10,748 nucleotides of DNA from Podila epigama. Its lineage: Eukaryota; Mortierellomycota; Mortierellomycetes; Mortierellales; Mortierellaceae. Position numbers and translations under genes: made by a program. Each line of letters opens with the position of its first letter. Within the stretch, counting starts at the first letter, position 1. This document shows, piece by piece, positions 1 to 8,588 of the stretch. Below the pieces are notes generated by a model. The model had not been told where the DNA came from and ran no database searches. It saw nothing but the letters and a program-made list of their open reading frames with translations. The stretch covers positions 1 through 10,748 of the forward strand of contig JAAAVE010001018.1 of the NCBI GenBank assembly GCA_015679605.1, read 5' to 3'.

Positions 1-716
<716 letters not shown>

Positions 717-787
717 CTTTTGAGCTTCTTTTTTCGTTAATGTGAAGGACAAGAATAACAATGAAAGCACAAGGCATAGAGATTTAT

Positions 788-793
788 AATAAA
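788..793 (+). terminator. Poly(A) signal AATAAA for LYS12
   Basis: A canonical hexamer lies 72 nt after the LYS12 stop codon, in AT-rich sequence. Its use is inferred. Confidence 0.6.
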
Positions 794-934
794 TGCATTT
801 TTACATAGAGCCATAGAGTCTTTCTCTTCTTTCATCTCGACTAATAACAAACGTGACAAGCAATGAAGAATCAAGCAGCAAGCAAAGGGTATAGAAAAAC
901 GATTGTAATGCAAAAGAAAAAAAAAAAAAGATGC

Positions 935-940
935 TTTATT
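935..940 (-). terminator. Poly(A) signal AATAAA for the coiled-coil gene
   Basis: A canonical hexamer on the minus strand lies 18 nt after the TAA at 960-958, followed by T-rich sequence on the minus strand. Its use is inferred. Confidence 0.6.
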
Positions 941-957
941 CATTCTCCCATCTTTTT

Positions 958-3900
958 TTACGTGGGAACAAAACCTGCATCACCTTGGAAGACTAGGTTT
1001 TGCAGCCAGTAGACTAGAATCTCAACAACCTTGAATCGACCTGGTGCTCCAACACCGTTCATATCTACATGTGCCACGTCCTGCAACGCATCGAACGACA
1101 AGAACCTTCCATAGTTGACTCCTGCATATCCATTATCAACAAAGAACATTGACGTGATCACACCAAACAGGTACACCACAATCGTATACATCGATACCAG
1201 TGTCACATTCGCAATCGCCTTCTTGTTCTCGCGCTTGTTCAACACTCGTGTGCTCGTGTTTGATCGACTACTACCTGCTTCTTCTGCATCAGGAGGTGAA
1301 GAGGACATTGTCGCCGTCATCTCTGCACCAGGGTTCAGTAATCCAACTACCTCTGCAGGTGTCAAAACTCGTGATGCTAATGAACATAATGGATATATAT
1401 TGCACAAATGCAATATAAAATATCATTATTAGAAAATGATTCACATGACACGAAAATAAGGCACCCCTGTGGGCCATCAAATGATAACACGAGTTAAATA
1501 AAACTTACGTTGAAGTTTACGACGTCGGATACGCTCTCGTTGTTGTCGCTTACCCAGCATGGCTGCTGGTCCGATGATAACATCATCTTCGCCAAAACTC
1601 ACTCCAATCTGCTGTGTCAGTTCCTGTGTCTTGAATAGATCATCAATCAACTCTGCTTGTGTTCCCAAGGCCTGATCCAGTAGCTTCTCCTTCATCTCTA
1701 GCGTCTGAAGCTCTACTGGCAACGCACAGTCCACATCATCGACACGATGCTTTACTACCGCCTGATCTGTTACCTCCTTTACATTAGCCTTGTCCGCCAT
1801 ATCAGTCGTTATTGATGTCACTGCTACTGCGGTCACCGATTGCGATTGTGTATTCTGCTGTTGCTGTTGTTGCTGCTGTTGTCGTTGTTGTTGTTGACGC
1901 TGTTGCTGCTGGCTATTTCTACCACCAGCCCCAGCCTGATTGTGAGCTTCTAATGCGCCTTCTTTGAAACGCTGGCCGATATCTCGCATAGAAGATCTCT
2001 TCAGATTATTACTGAACGAGGTACTCTCTTCCAACAAACGTCTTGCTCCTTCGTGCGCTATCAAATAATTAATAGAAGAGAGGAAAAGGTTGAGATTGTG
2101 TGAACTCACATAAGACAATAACATACAGAAAAGCATGCATGCATGTACAGATACTTTACATGCGTTCCAGTTTGAAAACGATGAGGGGGCATGGGCGTTT
2201 TTGGAATCATCCTCGTTCAGGTCAACCCCTTCTCCAAACTTGGCGCCTGCTTTCTCCAATTCTGACATCAGAGTCTAATATTTCCACATTGTCATTCGTC
2301 AGATGATGTCTTTTTTGGTCATGTATACAAAAGAAAAACAAACTATTATGTATGGTAAAGGCATGACCCATGTAATCCTAAACACTTACCTTTCCTTGAA
2401 TACTGGACATGCTTGAAGGTTCGAGTCCTATTGAGCCGGCCAATCCACCCAAGGTTTCAACTTCACTCTTCAAAGTTCCTGTCAGTTCTGTCAGTCGCAT
2501 CTTTTCCGAGGTTACCAGCTCCAGTTCACATGCCATGGCTTCATTCTTTGTAATCTCGGCAGCAAGGCGTTGGCGTAGTTCCTCCATAGTCTCCTGGTCA
2601 GCATTAATCTTTTACATAAAAATGGAATAAATTACCAAAAGACGGTGAGCATAAGTGTATCATCGGTGAAAGGTTGAAGATAATAAAGAATGCGGTATTC
2701 AACAGGCGATGTTAGGAAAGAAAAAGAAAAAGATATGGGAGCGGTGCCTTTACCCTGCGAGATTCGGCCTCGATGATTGTCAAGCGATGCATGGCATCAT
2801 TCAGTGCATCTTCCTTGATCTTTAGTGACTCTTGCATACGCGCATTCTCCTCTTCGAGTTCATCTCTCTGCATCTTAAGCAAAGCCACGCTGGTCTTTTG
2901 TGTCGAGCTTGTTCGTTCTCTTTCTTCAATTTGTTGCTCCAACTAGAGGTAGTAGACAGTCATAACGCAGGGATCGAGTCAGCAAAGAACAATCGATTAA
3001 AAAAATAAAGCTTGCCAGACCAGAATGCCAAACAATGCCATGTATTGTCTTATGAACCTTGTCTTACCGCCATGATCTGTGATGACTTGAATTGTTCGTT
3101 CGTTTTCAACTCTGAGATTTCACGTCTTTTGATCTTGAGGTCACGCTTCAAATCATCAATCTGTTGCTGGTTCAGCATGTCTTCCTTGGTATGCTGATTC
3201 GAGCGTGCCTCGTACTCGAGCTTGGTGTCCTGCAACTTTTTCTGAAGACTCATGTACGCGTGCTGTACAGACTCTATTTCCAATTCCCTGTCCTCCTATT
3301 ATTGTTGTTCGTATTGTAAAGTTTATCAGAACAAATCAGATGGTTTGTTGGTTGCTATCGAACAGAAGAAGAGTACGAGCAAGAACGATAGGAAGAAGGA
3401 AAAAAAAAAAAAAAAAAGAGAATGGGTTTGTTAGTTTGAAAGATACGAGCTTAAATATTCGTGACACTAAGATATGCTGTTATGCTGTGTTGTTTTTTTG
3501 TTGTCATTGTCATGCCTCTGTGCGGACCATGGTCCGTTAGATCTCAACATCAACATATGGACATTATCAAAGTGGGCTCGAGTGATGTTGCCCTCCTTCC
3601 AGCATCAGTCCATTGAGATTTCTGTGACGCCCATAATACACACACATGATTTGGTTTGTTTGTTCAACCCATGTGTTAACAACGGAGTTACTTGCTTGAT
3701 ATGGACGGGTTGTAAACAACCGTCAATGGCAAGTTTTTTGTTTGTGCATGTGTGGTGGAGGTGGATACGTTTTGCAGTATGCAGGGGAGAGATTGAGAGG
3801 TAAACTCTCATGCTCTGAGAGTCATCTGGCGACACATAGATGAAGCGCGGATGATGATACCATAATAAAAAGAAAAGAAAAGAAAAGAAAAAAACTTACG

Positions 3901-4991
3901 CCAGAGGACAGGTGGTGGTCGCTGTCGTCATCTTCTGAATCTGGAGCAGCAGCAGCAGCGACTTCTTGGGAGACCATCCGCCGAGCACGGAACAAGGATG
4001 GGGAGGACTCGCTCAGAGAGATCTTTCGAATCCCAGGTCTAGGTCGAGGCGCCAAAAGATGTTGCTGTTGGGAATGGGAGTGCGGTAATGAGGATGATTT
4101 TGTACTGCCGCGCGATGACCTCCATTGTCGCGCATCTTCATGCTGCTCCAGTTGTTGTTGTTCGTGTAATCGTTCTTGTTGTTGCGCATTGTCTCGTTCG
4201 CCTTCTTGACTGTGGTGTGCTTGTTGGGGCTGGTATTGGGGTGGTGAGTTGGAGTAATCGTCGACATTGCTGACTCTTTCTGGAGGCTGGTTGACATAGT
4301 AAGGGTCAAGGACGTTGTCATGGTCATGGTCATTGACATTTCCGATAGGCTCATGAGGGTGACTGTGGTAATAGTAGTTATTGCTGCTATTATTGCCATG
4401 CTGATATTCGTATTTGGTCATTAAAGGCTGTTGCTGTTCCCGATGTTGTTCCTGTTCCTGTTGCTGTTGCTGTTGTTCCTGCAGTTGCTGATGCTGTTCT
4501 GGTCCCTGAAAGAGAAGTAGCAATTCGCCGAGGTCCTTTTGGTTCACAATGGTACCTTGGACCATGGCGATGGCCTCCCTCAGACCCTCCCATGAAGATG
4601 GTATGAGGAGAGGGCTTCCATATTCTGTCTCGACTCGACGAAGCACGGCCTCCATCATATCGGCCATGATACCTTGACCAGTCGGGTCAAACTCGGGCCA
4701 TATCTCTGCCAATATCTCAATAGGAGTAACGTCTTTTTTGACAGCCTATGATTTGTGTGCAAATTTGTATGTGCAAATGTATGTGTGTGAACGGACAGTC
4801 AGGACGGGGAAGTGAAAGGAGAGAAAAGAAAGAATGTGAATTAGAGACGAGCAAGCAAGTCGGTAGTAGTTGATTTGATTACAAAAAAAGAATAGGCTGA
4901 CTATTCATTTTCGTGTTGTTTTTTTGCTAACCTTTTGCAACGTCGGGTGTGACATTGGTTCTGACATTGGAGGTGGCCGTGATTGGAGCAT
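958..4991 (-). CDS. Tail-anchored coiled-coil protein with EF-hand-like N-terminus; candidate KASH-type LINC protein
   Basis: Eight exons, all phases closing: 4991-4932, 4745-3900, 3295-3068, 2942-2754, 2608-2390, 2274-2160, 2057-1509, 1376-958. The product is about 874 residues. ATG at 4991 opens MLQSRPPPMS; an in-frame TAG precedes it, within a possible acceptor. Residues 28-90 form a helical region with an EF-hand-like turn, EFDPTGQG (38-45). Residues 91-302 are Q/H/N/S-rich; about 303-500 is coiled coil; exon 7 holds a second Q tract. A basic KRENKK precedes one membrane helix (about 793-815), then a 59-residue tail ends GFVPT. I do not recognise the family by sequence. EF-hand-like head, coiled coil, tail anchor and Pro-Xaa end resemble KASH5/JAW1 proteins, which bind SUN proteins in the nuclear envelope; that is inference. 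A Golgi golgin is the main alternative. The exon 5 acceptor could be 2593 instead of 2608, losing five residues. Confidence 0.78.
1855..1911 (-). repeat. Poly-glutamine (CAG/CAA) tract in exon 7 of the coiled-coil gene
   Basis: Nineteen codons encode Q4-R-Q4-R-Q9 on the minus strand through mixed CAG and CAA codons with two CGT/CGA-type interruptions. It lies in a linker between the coiled coil and the membrane-proximal helices. Mixed codons suggest selection on the amino acids rather than a young pure-triplet expansion. Confidence 0.9.
3400..3417. repeat. Poly(A) homopolymer, 18 bases
   Basis: An uninterrupted A run on the plus strand (T run on the minus strand) inside intron 2 of the coiled-coil gene, about 100 nt before its acceptor. 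Confidence 0.9.
3474..3803 (+). CDS. Possible nested small secreted-protein ORF (weak)
   Basis: A 109-codon ORF lies opposite the long intron of the coiled-coil gene. It begins with a hydrophobic, signal-peptide-like segment (MLLCCVVFLLSLSCLCA) and the remainder carries five cysteines. TTAAATATT lies just upstream at 3451-3459 and AATAAA at 3864-3869, about 60 nt after the stop. I recognise no family. The ORF is short, and chance hydrophobic starts are common in T-rich DNA, so it may well not be a gene. Confidence 0.15.
   Translation: MLLCCVVFLLSLSCLCADHGPLDLNINIWTLSKWARVMLPSFQHQSIEISVTPIIHTHDLVCLFNPCVNNGVTCLIWTGCKQPSMASFLFVHVWWRWIRFAVCRGEIER
3523..3536. promoter_or_regulatory. Perfect 14-bp palindrome, CGG-N8-CCG
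   Basis: The sequence CGGACCATGGTCCG is fully self-complementary. Inverted CGG triplets at a fixed spacing are the known target form of fungal Zn2Cys6 transcription factors. It lies in the 604-nt intron about 50 nt inside the plus-strand ORF at 3474. Binding is inferred from form only. Confidence 0.3.
3871..3890. repeat. (AGAAA)4 microsatellite next to a splice donor
   Basis: Four perfect 5-bp units. On the minus strand this is a TTTCT tract that begins a few bases after the GTAAGT donor, so the intron starts with a long pyrimidine run. Confidence 0.85.
4429..4500 (-). repeat. Glutamine-rich tract in exon 2 of the coiled-coil gene
   Basis: An interrupted Q-rich stretch (with E, H, R and L) follows the EF-hand-like region. 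It is encoded by mixed CAG/CAA on the minus strand and is independent of the exon 7 tract. It continues into His/Asn/Tyr-rich sequence, so the whole 91-302 region is probably disordered. Confidence 0.85.
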
Positions 4992-5062
4992 GGCCTATAG
5001 AATGTGTGAATGATATGAATAGGCCAGAATTGTTCCTAGTTTGCAATTCTTTGTTTTGTTTT

Positions 5063-5086
5063 TGTGTGTGTGTGTGTGTGTGTGTG
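5063..5086. repeat. (TG)12 dinucleotide microsatellite
   Basis: Twelve perfect TG units, read as CA repeats on the coding strand of the coiled-coil gene, 72-95 bp upstream of its ATG and so in its likely 5' UTR or core promoter. Confidence 0.95.
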
Positions 5087-5183
5087 CCTGTGAAATGGAG
5101 CGTGCTTTTTGTGCAGAGTGAGTTTCGAGATGACAATGGGATGAGGTGATTTGCGAGATAGTAATGGTAGAAAAGGGAAAAAA

Positions 5184-5219
5184 GGTCAGATGGATGGTCA
5201 GTTGGATGGTCAGATGGAT
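5184..5219. repeat. Three tandem 12-bp units (GGTCAGATGGAT)
   Basis: Units lie at 5184-5195, 5196-5207 and 5208-5219; the middle one differs by a single base. Looser GGAT-rich sequence continues to about 5250. They sit about 200 bp upstream of the coiled-coil gene start and may be a minisatellite or repeated factor sites. Confidence 0.9.
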
Positions 5220-5360
5220 TTTGTTGGATGGGTATGAATGGATGGATGAGATATAGGACAGAATTGGATTGGATGTACAGTATCAGAAAGAGAAGAGAAG
5301 AAGAAAAAAAAGAAGAGACAAGTGAGCGCAAAAAGAGAGCTCAAAAAAAAAAAAGGGTGA

Positions 5361-5388
5361 AGACAAAGACAAAGACAAAGACAAAGAC
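5361..5388. repeat. (ACAAAG) hexanucleotide tandem repeat
   Basis: Four full units at 5363-5386 with partial units at both ends, in the intergenic region upstream of the coiled-coil gene. It follows a 12-A run. Confidence 0.92.
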
Positions 5389-5855
5389 CATCGGCCATTG
5401 CCTAAGAGACAAAAGGGAAAAAAACTTCAGCATGTGCTCATATCTTTTTTTCTTTTTTCATGCTTCTTTCCTCACGCACGGAACCAAAAGATTGAGTGAG
5501 CCAACCATGTCCAATGTTCACGATTGCGTGTTGGTGAGTTGTTCATGTTGCTTGTGTTGTTGGCGTCTGATACGATTTTGCTGCCTGTCTGTGTTTTTGC
5601 ATCTGGACTGGACCATGAACCAACTACACCAATATATATATCATCACCCATTGTCTCTTCGGGATGCAAACAAGCATTAGCAGAAAAGAAAGAAAGTATA
5701 CATCCAAAAAAGCTCATGATCCCTTTAGGGTGTGTCTCTCTTTCTCTTTCTCTCTCTGTTCTCATATCCTGCACAACCCATGTGCCATCCCATCTTATGC
5801 ATCCATCCAAAAAAGATCTTTTTTTTTGGGGGAAGAAGAAAAAAAAAAAATAAAC

Positions 5856-5861
5856 TTTATA
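5856..5861 (-). terminator. Possible variant poly(A) signal TATAAA for the CWF19-family gene
   Basis: No AATAAA is present on the minus strand just downstream of the stop at 5898-5896. The closest candidate is TATAAA, about 35 nt after the stop, followed by a T-run on that strand. Use is uncertain. Confidence 0.3.
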
Positions 5862-5895
5862 AATCATTGGCTTGTGTTCTATGCTCTACTCCAAC

Positions 5896-8316
5896 TCACA
5901 TGGTAAAATCATACGCCTTAAACGCGTCTTTGAATGCTTGAGTATCCTTTCGCTCCTCCTCTCCAGTCTTACAGCACGCCTTCCAATCCGCTCGCGATGG
6001 TGCCCCCATCACCTTGGCAAGAACCTTGCGTCCAAACTGTGCATCCGTTCGCGTCCCCGAGGGGATCCGGCACACCAACTTTTTGCCCAATGAAGGAATC
6101 TCCACCTTGAAATACGATGTCGATGTCGTCACTGCATCCTCCTCTTCCCATACAGCTCCCTCGTTATCGCTCTTTTCGTCCTTGAAGAAAAACAGTCCAA
6201 TGTCCTTGCGGAATTGTTCCTCCACTCCCAAAACTTTGTCCTTGGGCACCGCTAGAATCTGTGTATGTGCATGCTGCACCGGTCCAGACACACTCAACTC
6301 CCACGATACCAACGCAGCCCCCTTGGACTCATACAGTCGACGCAGACCACCCTTATACTTACCCAGCTCAGACTCTAAGTCTGACCGTGCCTCTGCCTCC
6401 ACATATCCAAAATTAGGGTAGTGGTTGATTGTGATCAACAGCACATGTCCACCTCCAGGCACCAGGGGCGAGGGCGTTACTGGCAACTGACCCTTGGCCA
6501 TCGTCATATACACCTCTGTGCCGATCGACACAATCAAATTCTTGTCCACTTCTGGACTAGAGAGACAAAACCAACATGGACGAGGTGCATCCTTCTTGTG
6601 CCCTCCACGTCCACCCTTGCCAACGGCTCCTGATGCCCTTGCCAACACACTTTGATCTACCAATCCCACCCTTGTCCCTGGCTTCTCTCCTCGTTCCTCT
6701 TTGATTAGCGGGCATGCCTGAATAAAATGACCTGGCTTATTGCACTTGTTGCACACATATCCCTCTGGAACAGCACGTTCCACTGTACAATCCTTGACAA
6801 AGTGTCCTGGCTGGTTGCAACGTGCACACACATACCCTTCTGGAACTGTTCGTTCTATCGTACAATCCTTGACAAAATGTCCTGGCTGGTTGCACCGTCT
6901 GCATATATATCCCTCTGGAGGACCTCCTCTCGCCCTCTTGTTATCCCAAAAGAAGCTGTTGTCCTGCTATGTAATATATGTACCGAAAAAATATCAAGTT
7001 AACGATAGAATACAGCTTTAAACTACTATAGCGCGTCTCCTTTCACAAGCCATAAAAAAACCCCAATATGAATCTTTGTCATTCTTACCTCTTCCCGACC
7101 ACGCTTGACCTCCACATTAGCAAAGGGACATTCTGTCGTCTGGGCAGTCAACGAAGAGCTCAAAAGCTCATCACTCGCCTTGGACAATGGCACCAAATTG
7201 AACGCATAAAACCATCGCTGCTTGTTCTTATTGCCTACTTCACCCAGACCAATAAACCGCGTCGCATGTTCTGCGCCTTGATTGTTCTTATAAGGTGAAC
7301 GTTCCCAAAAGGTTCCTGACGATGCTGCAAAGTGATAACGAGGTTGGAGAGATCCTGCCGCGTGTGCCACAGGTAACGAGAACGTAAACGCACTCTGACC
7401 TTGTGGTGGTGTATTGCCATCCTTCAGGATCCCTGTTGGCCACTCGTGTGTAATAAACACATCAACACCCTTCTTGGAGGTATCCATGATCGAGGTTGGT
7501 TTCGATGCCTGGATCAACGCATCGACATCGCTCTTTGTGTAGTGGCGCTTCAACAGACTGCTATCGGACGCTTCATCCTCTGTGTTGCCCGAGTACACCG
7601 TGCTGTCAAAAGTCCCGCTCAATGATGCAATCTTGACACCCTCTGCAGTGGTCATGACACCATGAGAACCTATTATAGTCAACCAAATGTGAGTTTACTG
7701 TACGTTTTTACTTCATTGTTGTATGCATGTAAAAATGACAGGAATCCTGTCAGACAAAGAGTGTTATCAAAAAAAGTTTCATGATTTCTGTTACCGAGGT
7801 AGAATAGGTTGTTGCAAACCTCGCCTTGGTTCCTGAGGGCTCTTCGTTCAATGATGCCTGGAACTCCATTATCTCCATGAATAAAATAGGTTGTAATAGG
7901 AACTGGAAAGTATTGGACAATACAATAATGAATGGTCAATCTAACGGACATAATGAATATTCTCTTCGACTGTGATCATTCCCGAGCTGTCTGAAAAAAA
8001 ATTAAAAAACTTACAATCCAGCTTGTTCTCCAGAATCTCGTCAATCAATTCCTGAGAAGTCTCGGGGCCGAAAAAGTTGCCAGTGCAAAAGAGAATACCA
8101 AACGGTCCATGCTTGGCATTGATAGTCGCCACCTTGGAACACATGTTACGAAGGTCGCCATTTGCTGAACCTACTACCAGTCTTGAAAGAGAAGGTGAGG
8201 AATGTGGATGAAGAAATACAAAAATTATTATATATTCACTACATGGGAATCAATGTGTCATGGCCAATGAATTAACCAAGGAATGCTAGGATTTCTTACG
8301 CTTTGACAGAACTCAT
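5896..8316 (-). CDS. CWF19L1/Drn1-family splicing factor (CwfJ domains, three zinc knuckles)
   Basis: Five exons: 8316-8300, 8181-8015, 7902-7795, 7669-7089, 6963-5896; 646 residues. Relatives (human CWF19L1, budding yeast Drn1, fission yeast Mug161) associate with late spliceosomes; Drn1 assists Dbr1 in turnover of branched RNA. The N-terminal region resembles the Dbr1 metallophosphatase fold, but its motifs read GSANGD, CTGNFFG, FIHGDNG and THEWP, so metal ligands are missing, as in known relatives. LQPRYHFAA and EHATRFIGL are family signatures. Three CCHC knuckles (C-x2-C-x4-H-x4-C) lie at 312-325, 337-350 and 362-375. CwfJ_C_1 starts at CWFC (421-424), with an HIT-like QHAHTQ at 521-526. 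CwfJ_C_2 ends in AYDFTM. The start is set by a 17-nt first exon (MSSVK) that joins in phase to ALVVGSANGD. Probably nuclear. The protein is longer than human CWF19L1 (538), partly because of the knuckles. Confidence 0.95.
6706..6921 (-). repeat. Three tandem 75-bp zinc-knuckle coding units
   Basis: Units at 6921-6847, 6846-6772 and 6771-6706 (the last shorter) each encode [P/V]PEGY[I/V]C, then the CCHC knuckle. Units 1 and 2 share the knuckle core CNQPGHFVKDC and nearly all bases; unit 3 has diverged to CNKPGHFIQAC. All lie within one exon, which suggests intra-exon duplication of a 25-residue module. Confidence 0.9.
8300..8316 (-). other. 17-nt first coding exon of the CWF19-family gene
   Basis: It contains ATG AGT TCT GTC AAA GC, then donor GTAAGA at 8299-8294. 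The split Ala codon is completed by A at 8181 after the acceptor TTCAAG. The very short exon would be missed by simple ORF searches, which begin this protein at an internal Met. Confidence 0.85.
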
Positions 8317-8353
8317 TTTGATCAGAAAGGTTGGGAGGAAACACGAAACAAAA

Positions 8354-8375
8354 GTTTTGCAAGGCGTGGCAAAAC
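8354..8375 (-). other. Inverted repeat in the likely 5' UTR of the CWF19-family gene
   Basis: Arms GTTTTGC (8354-8360) and GCAAAAC (8369-8375) are perfectly complementary around an 8-nt loop. They lie 38-59 nt upstream of the ATG, so the RNA could form a 7-bp hairpin or the DNA could bind a dimeric factor. Confidence 0.5.
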
Positions 8376-8588
8376 ATCTTCAGAATAGGCCATGGACCCC
8401 TTAATTTTGTCTGATTAATTTAATTTAATTGTGAGTTCTACATAAATGGCAAGATGTTCGTTGTTATCTTGAAACCTAATCTTGGTTGCCCAAGGAACAA
8501 ACGTACAGAATAATGTCACCAAATAAGCGTATCACCTTGAGGACGTGTGTCTGACAAATGAAAGTGGTATGAATAAGAATAACAAAGT

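Larger units (their letters stand above)
717..957. other. Convergent 3' intergenic region with facing polyadenylation signals
   Basis: This 241-bp gap separates the stop codons of LYS12 (+) and the coiled-coil gene (-). It holds AATAAA on the plus strand at 788-793 and AATAAA on the minus strand (TTTATT as written) at 935-940, plus an A-run near 916-929. If both signals are used with normal 10-30 nt spacing, the two transcripts would end without overlapping. No gene is supported here. Confidence 0.75.
3296..3899 (-). other. Oversized intron 2 (604 nt) of the coiled-coil gene
   Basis: Donor GTAAGT is at 3899-3894 and acceptor TAG ends at 3296; phase is 0 on both sides. Other introns in the window are 102-186 nt. 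It contains an (AGAAA)4 tract beside the donor, an 18-A run at 3400-3417, a perfect 14-bp palindrome at 3523-3536, and a plus-strand ORF at 3474-3803. It could also hide an extra exon, for instance 3814-3692 on the minus strand, which has a TCTCAG acceptor, a GTAACT donor, 123 nt and phase 0 to 0. None of these is proven. Confidence 0.6.
4992..5895. other. Intergenic region upstream of the coiled-coil gene
   Basis: These 904 bp between two minus-strand genes hold the presumed promoter of the coiled-coil gene and the 3' end of the CWF19-family gene. They are packed with simple repeats: (TG)12, three 12-bp units, (ACAAAG)4-5, A-runs at about 5343-5354 and 5840-5850, and a CT-rich stretch near 5731-5763. 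ATATATATAT at 5634-5643 is a possible TATA element but is 640 bp from the start codon, so a 5' UTR intron is possible. No convincing gene is seen; the ORFs here translate to low-complexity sequence. Confidence 0.65.

Noticed and set aside
2414-2427. GGTTCGAGTCC, an exact match to a tRNA B-box
   Set aside because: No A-box or acceptor pairing is found at the right distance, the T-arm pairs poorly, and the bases lie inside a coding exon of the coiled-coil gene.
4013-4399. Thr/Met-rich minus-strand ORF within exon 2 of the coiled-coil gene
   Set aside because: It is a frame shadow of the His/Asp/Asn-rich repeats of the real exon.
1855-4500. CAG/CAA repeat clusters as a CRISPR-like or mobile repeat array
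   Set aside because: They are in-frame glutamine codons within exons, with no spacer structure.
4927-5331. A 134-codon minus-strand ORF running through the first exon of the coiled-coil gene
   Set aside because: Its frame does not join in phase to exon 2. The frame starting at ATG 4991 does, over a good GTTAGC donor.
5228-5680. A 150-codon plus-strand ORF between genes
   Set aside because: The translation is Lys/Glu/Thr low-complexity from A-rich repeats followed by cysteine-rich noise, with no family signal.
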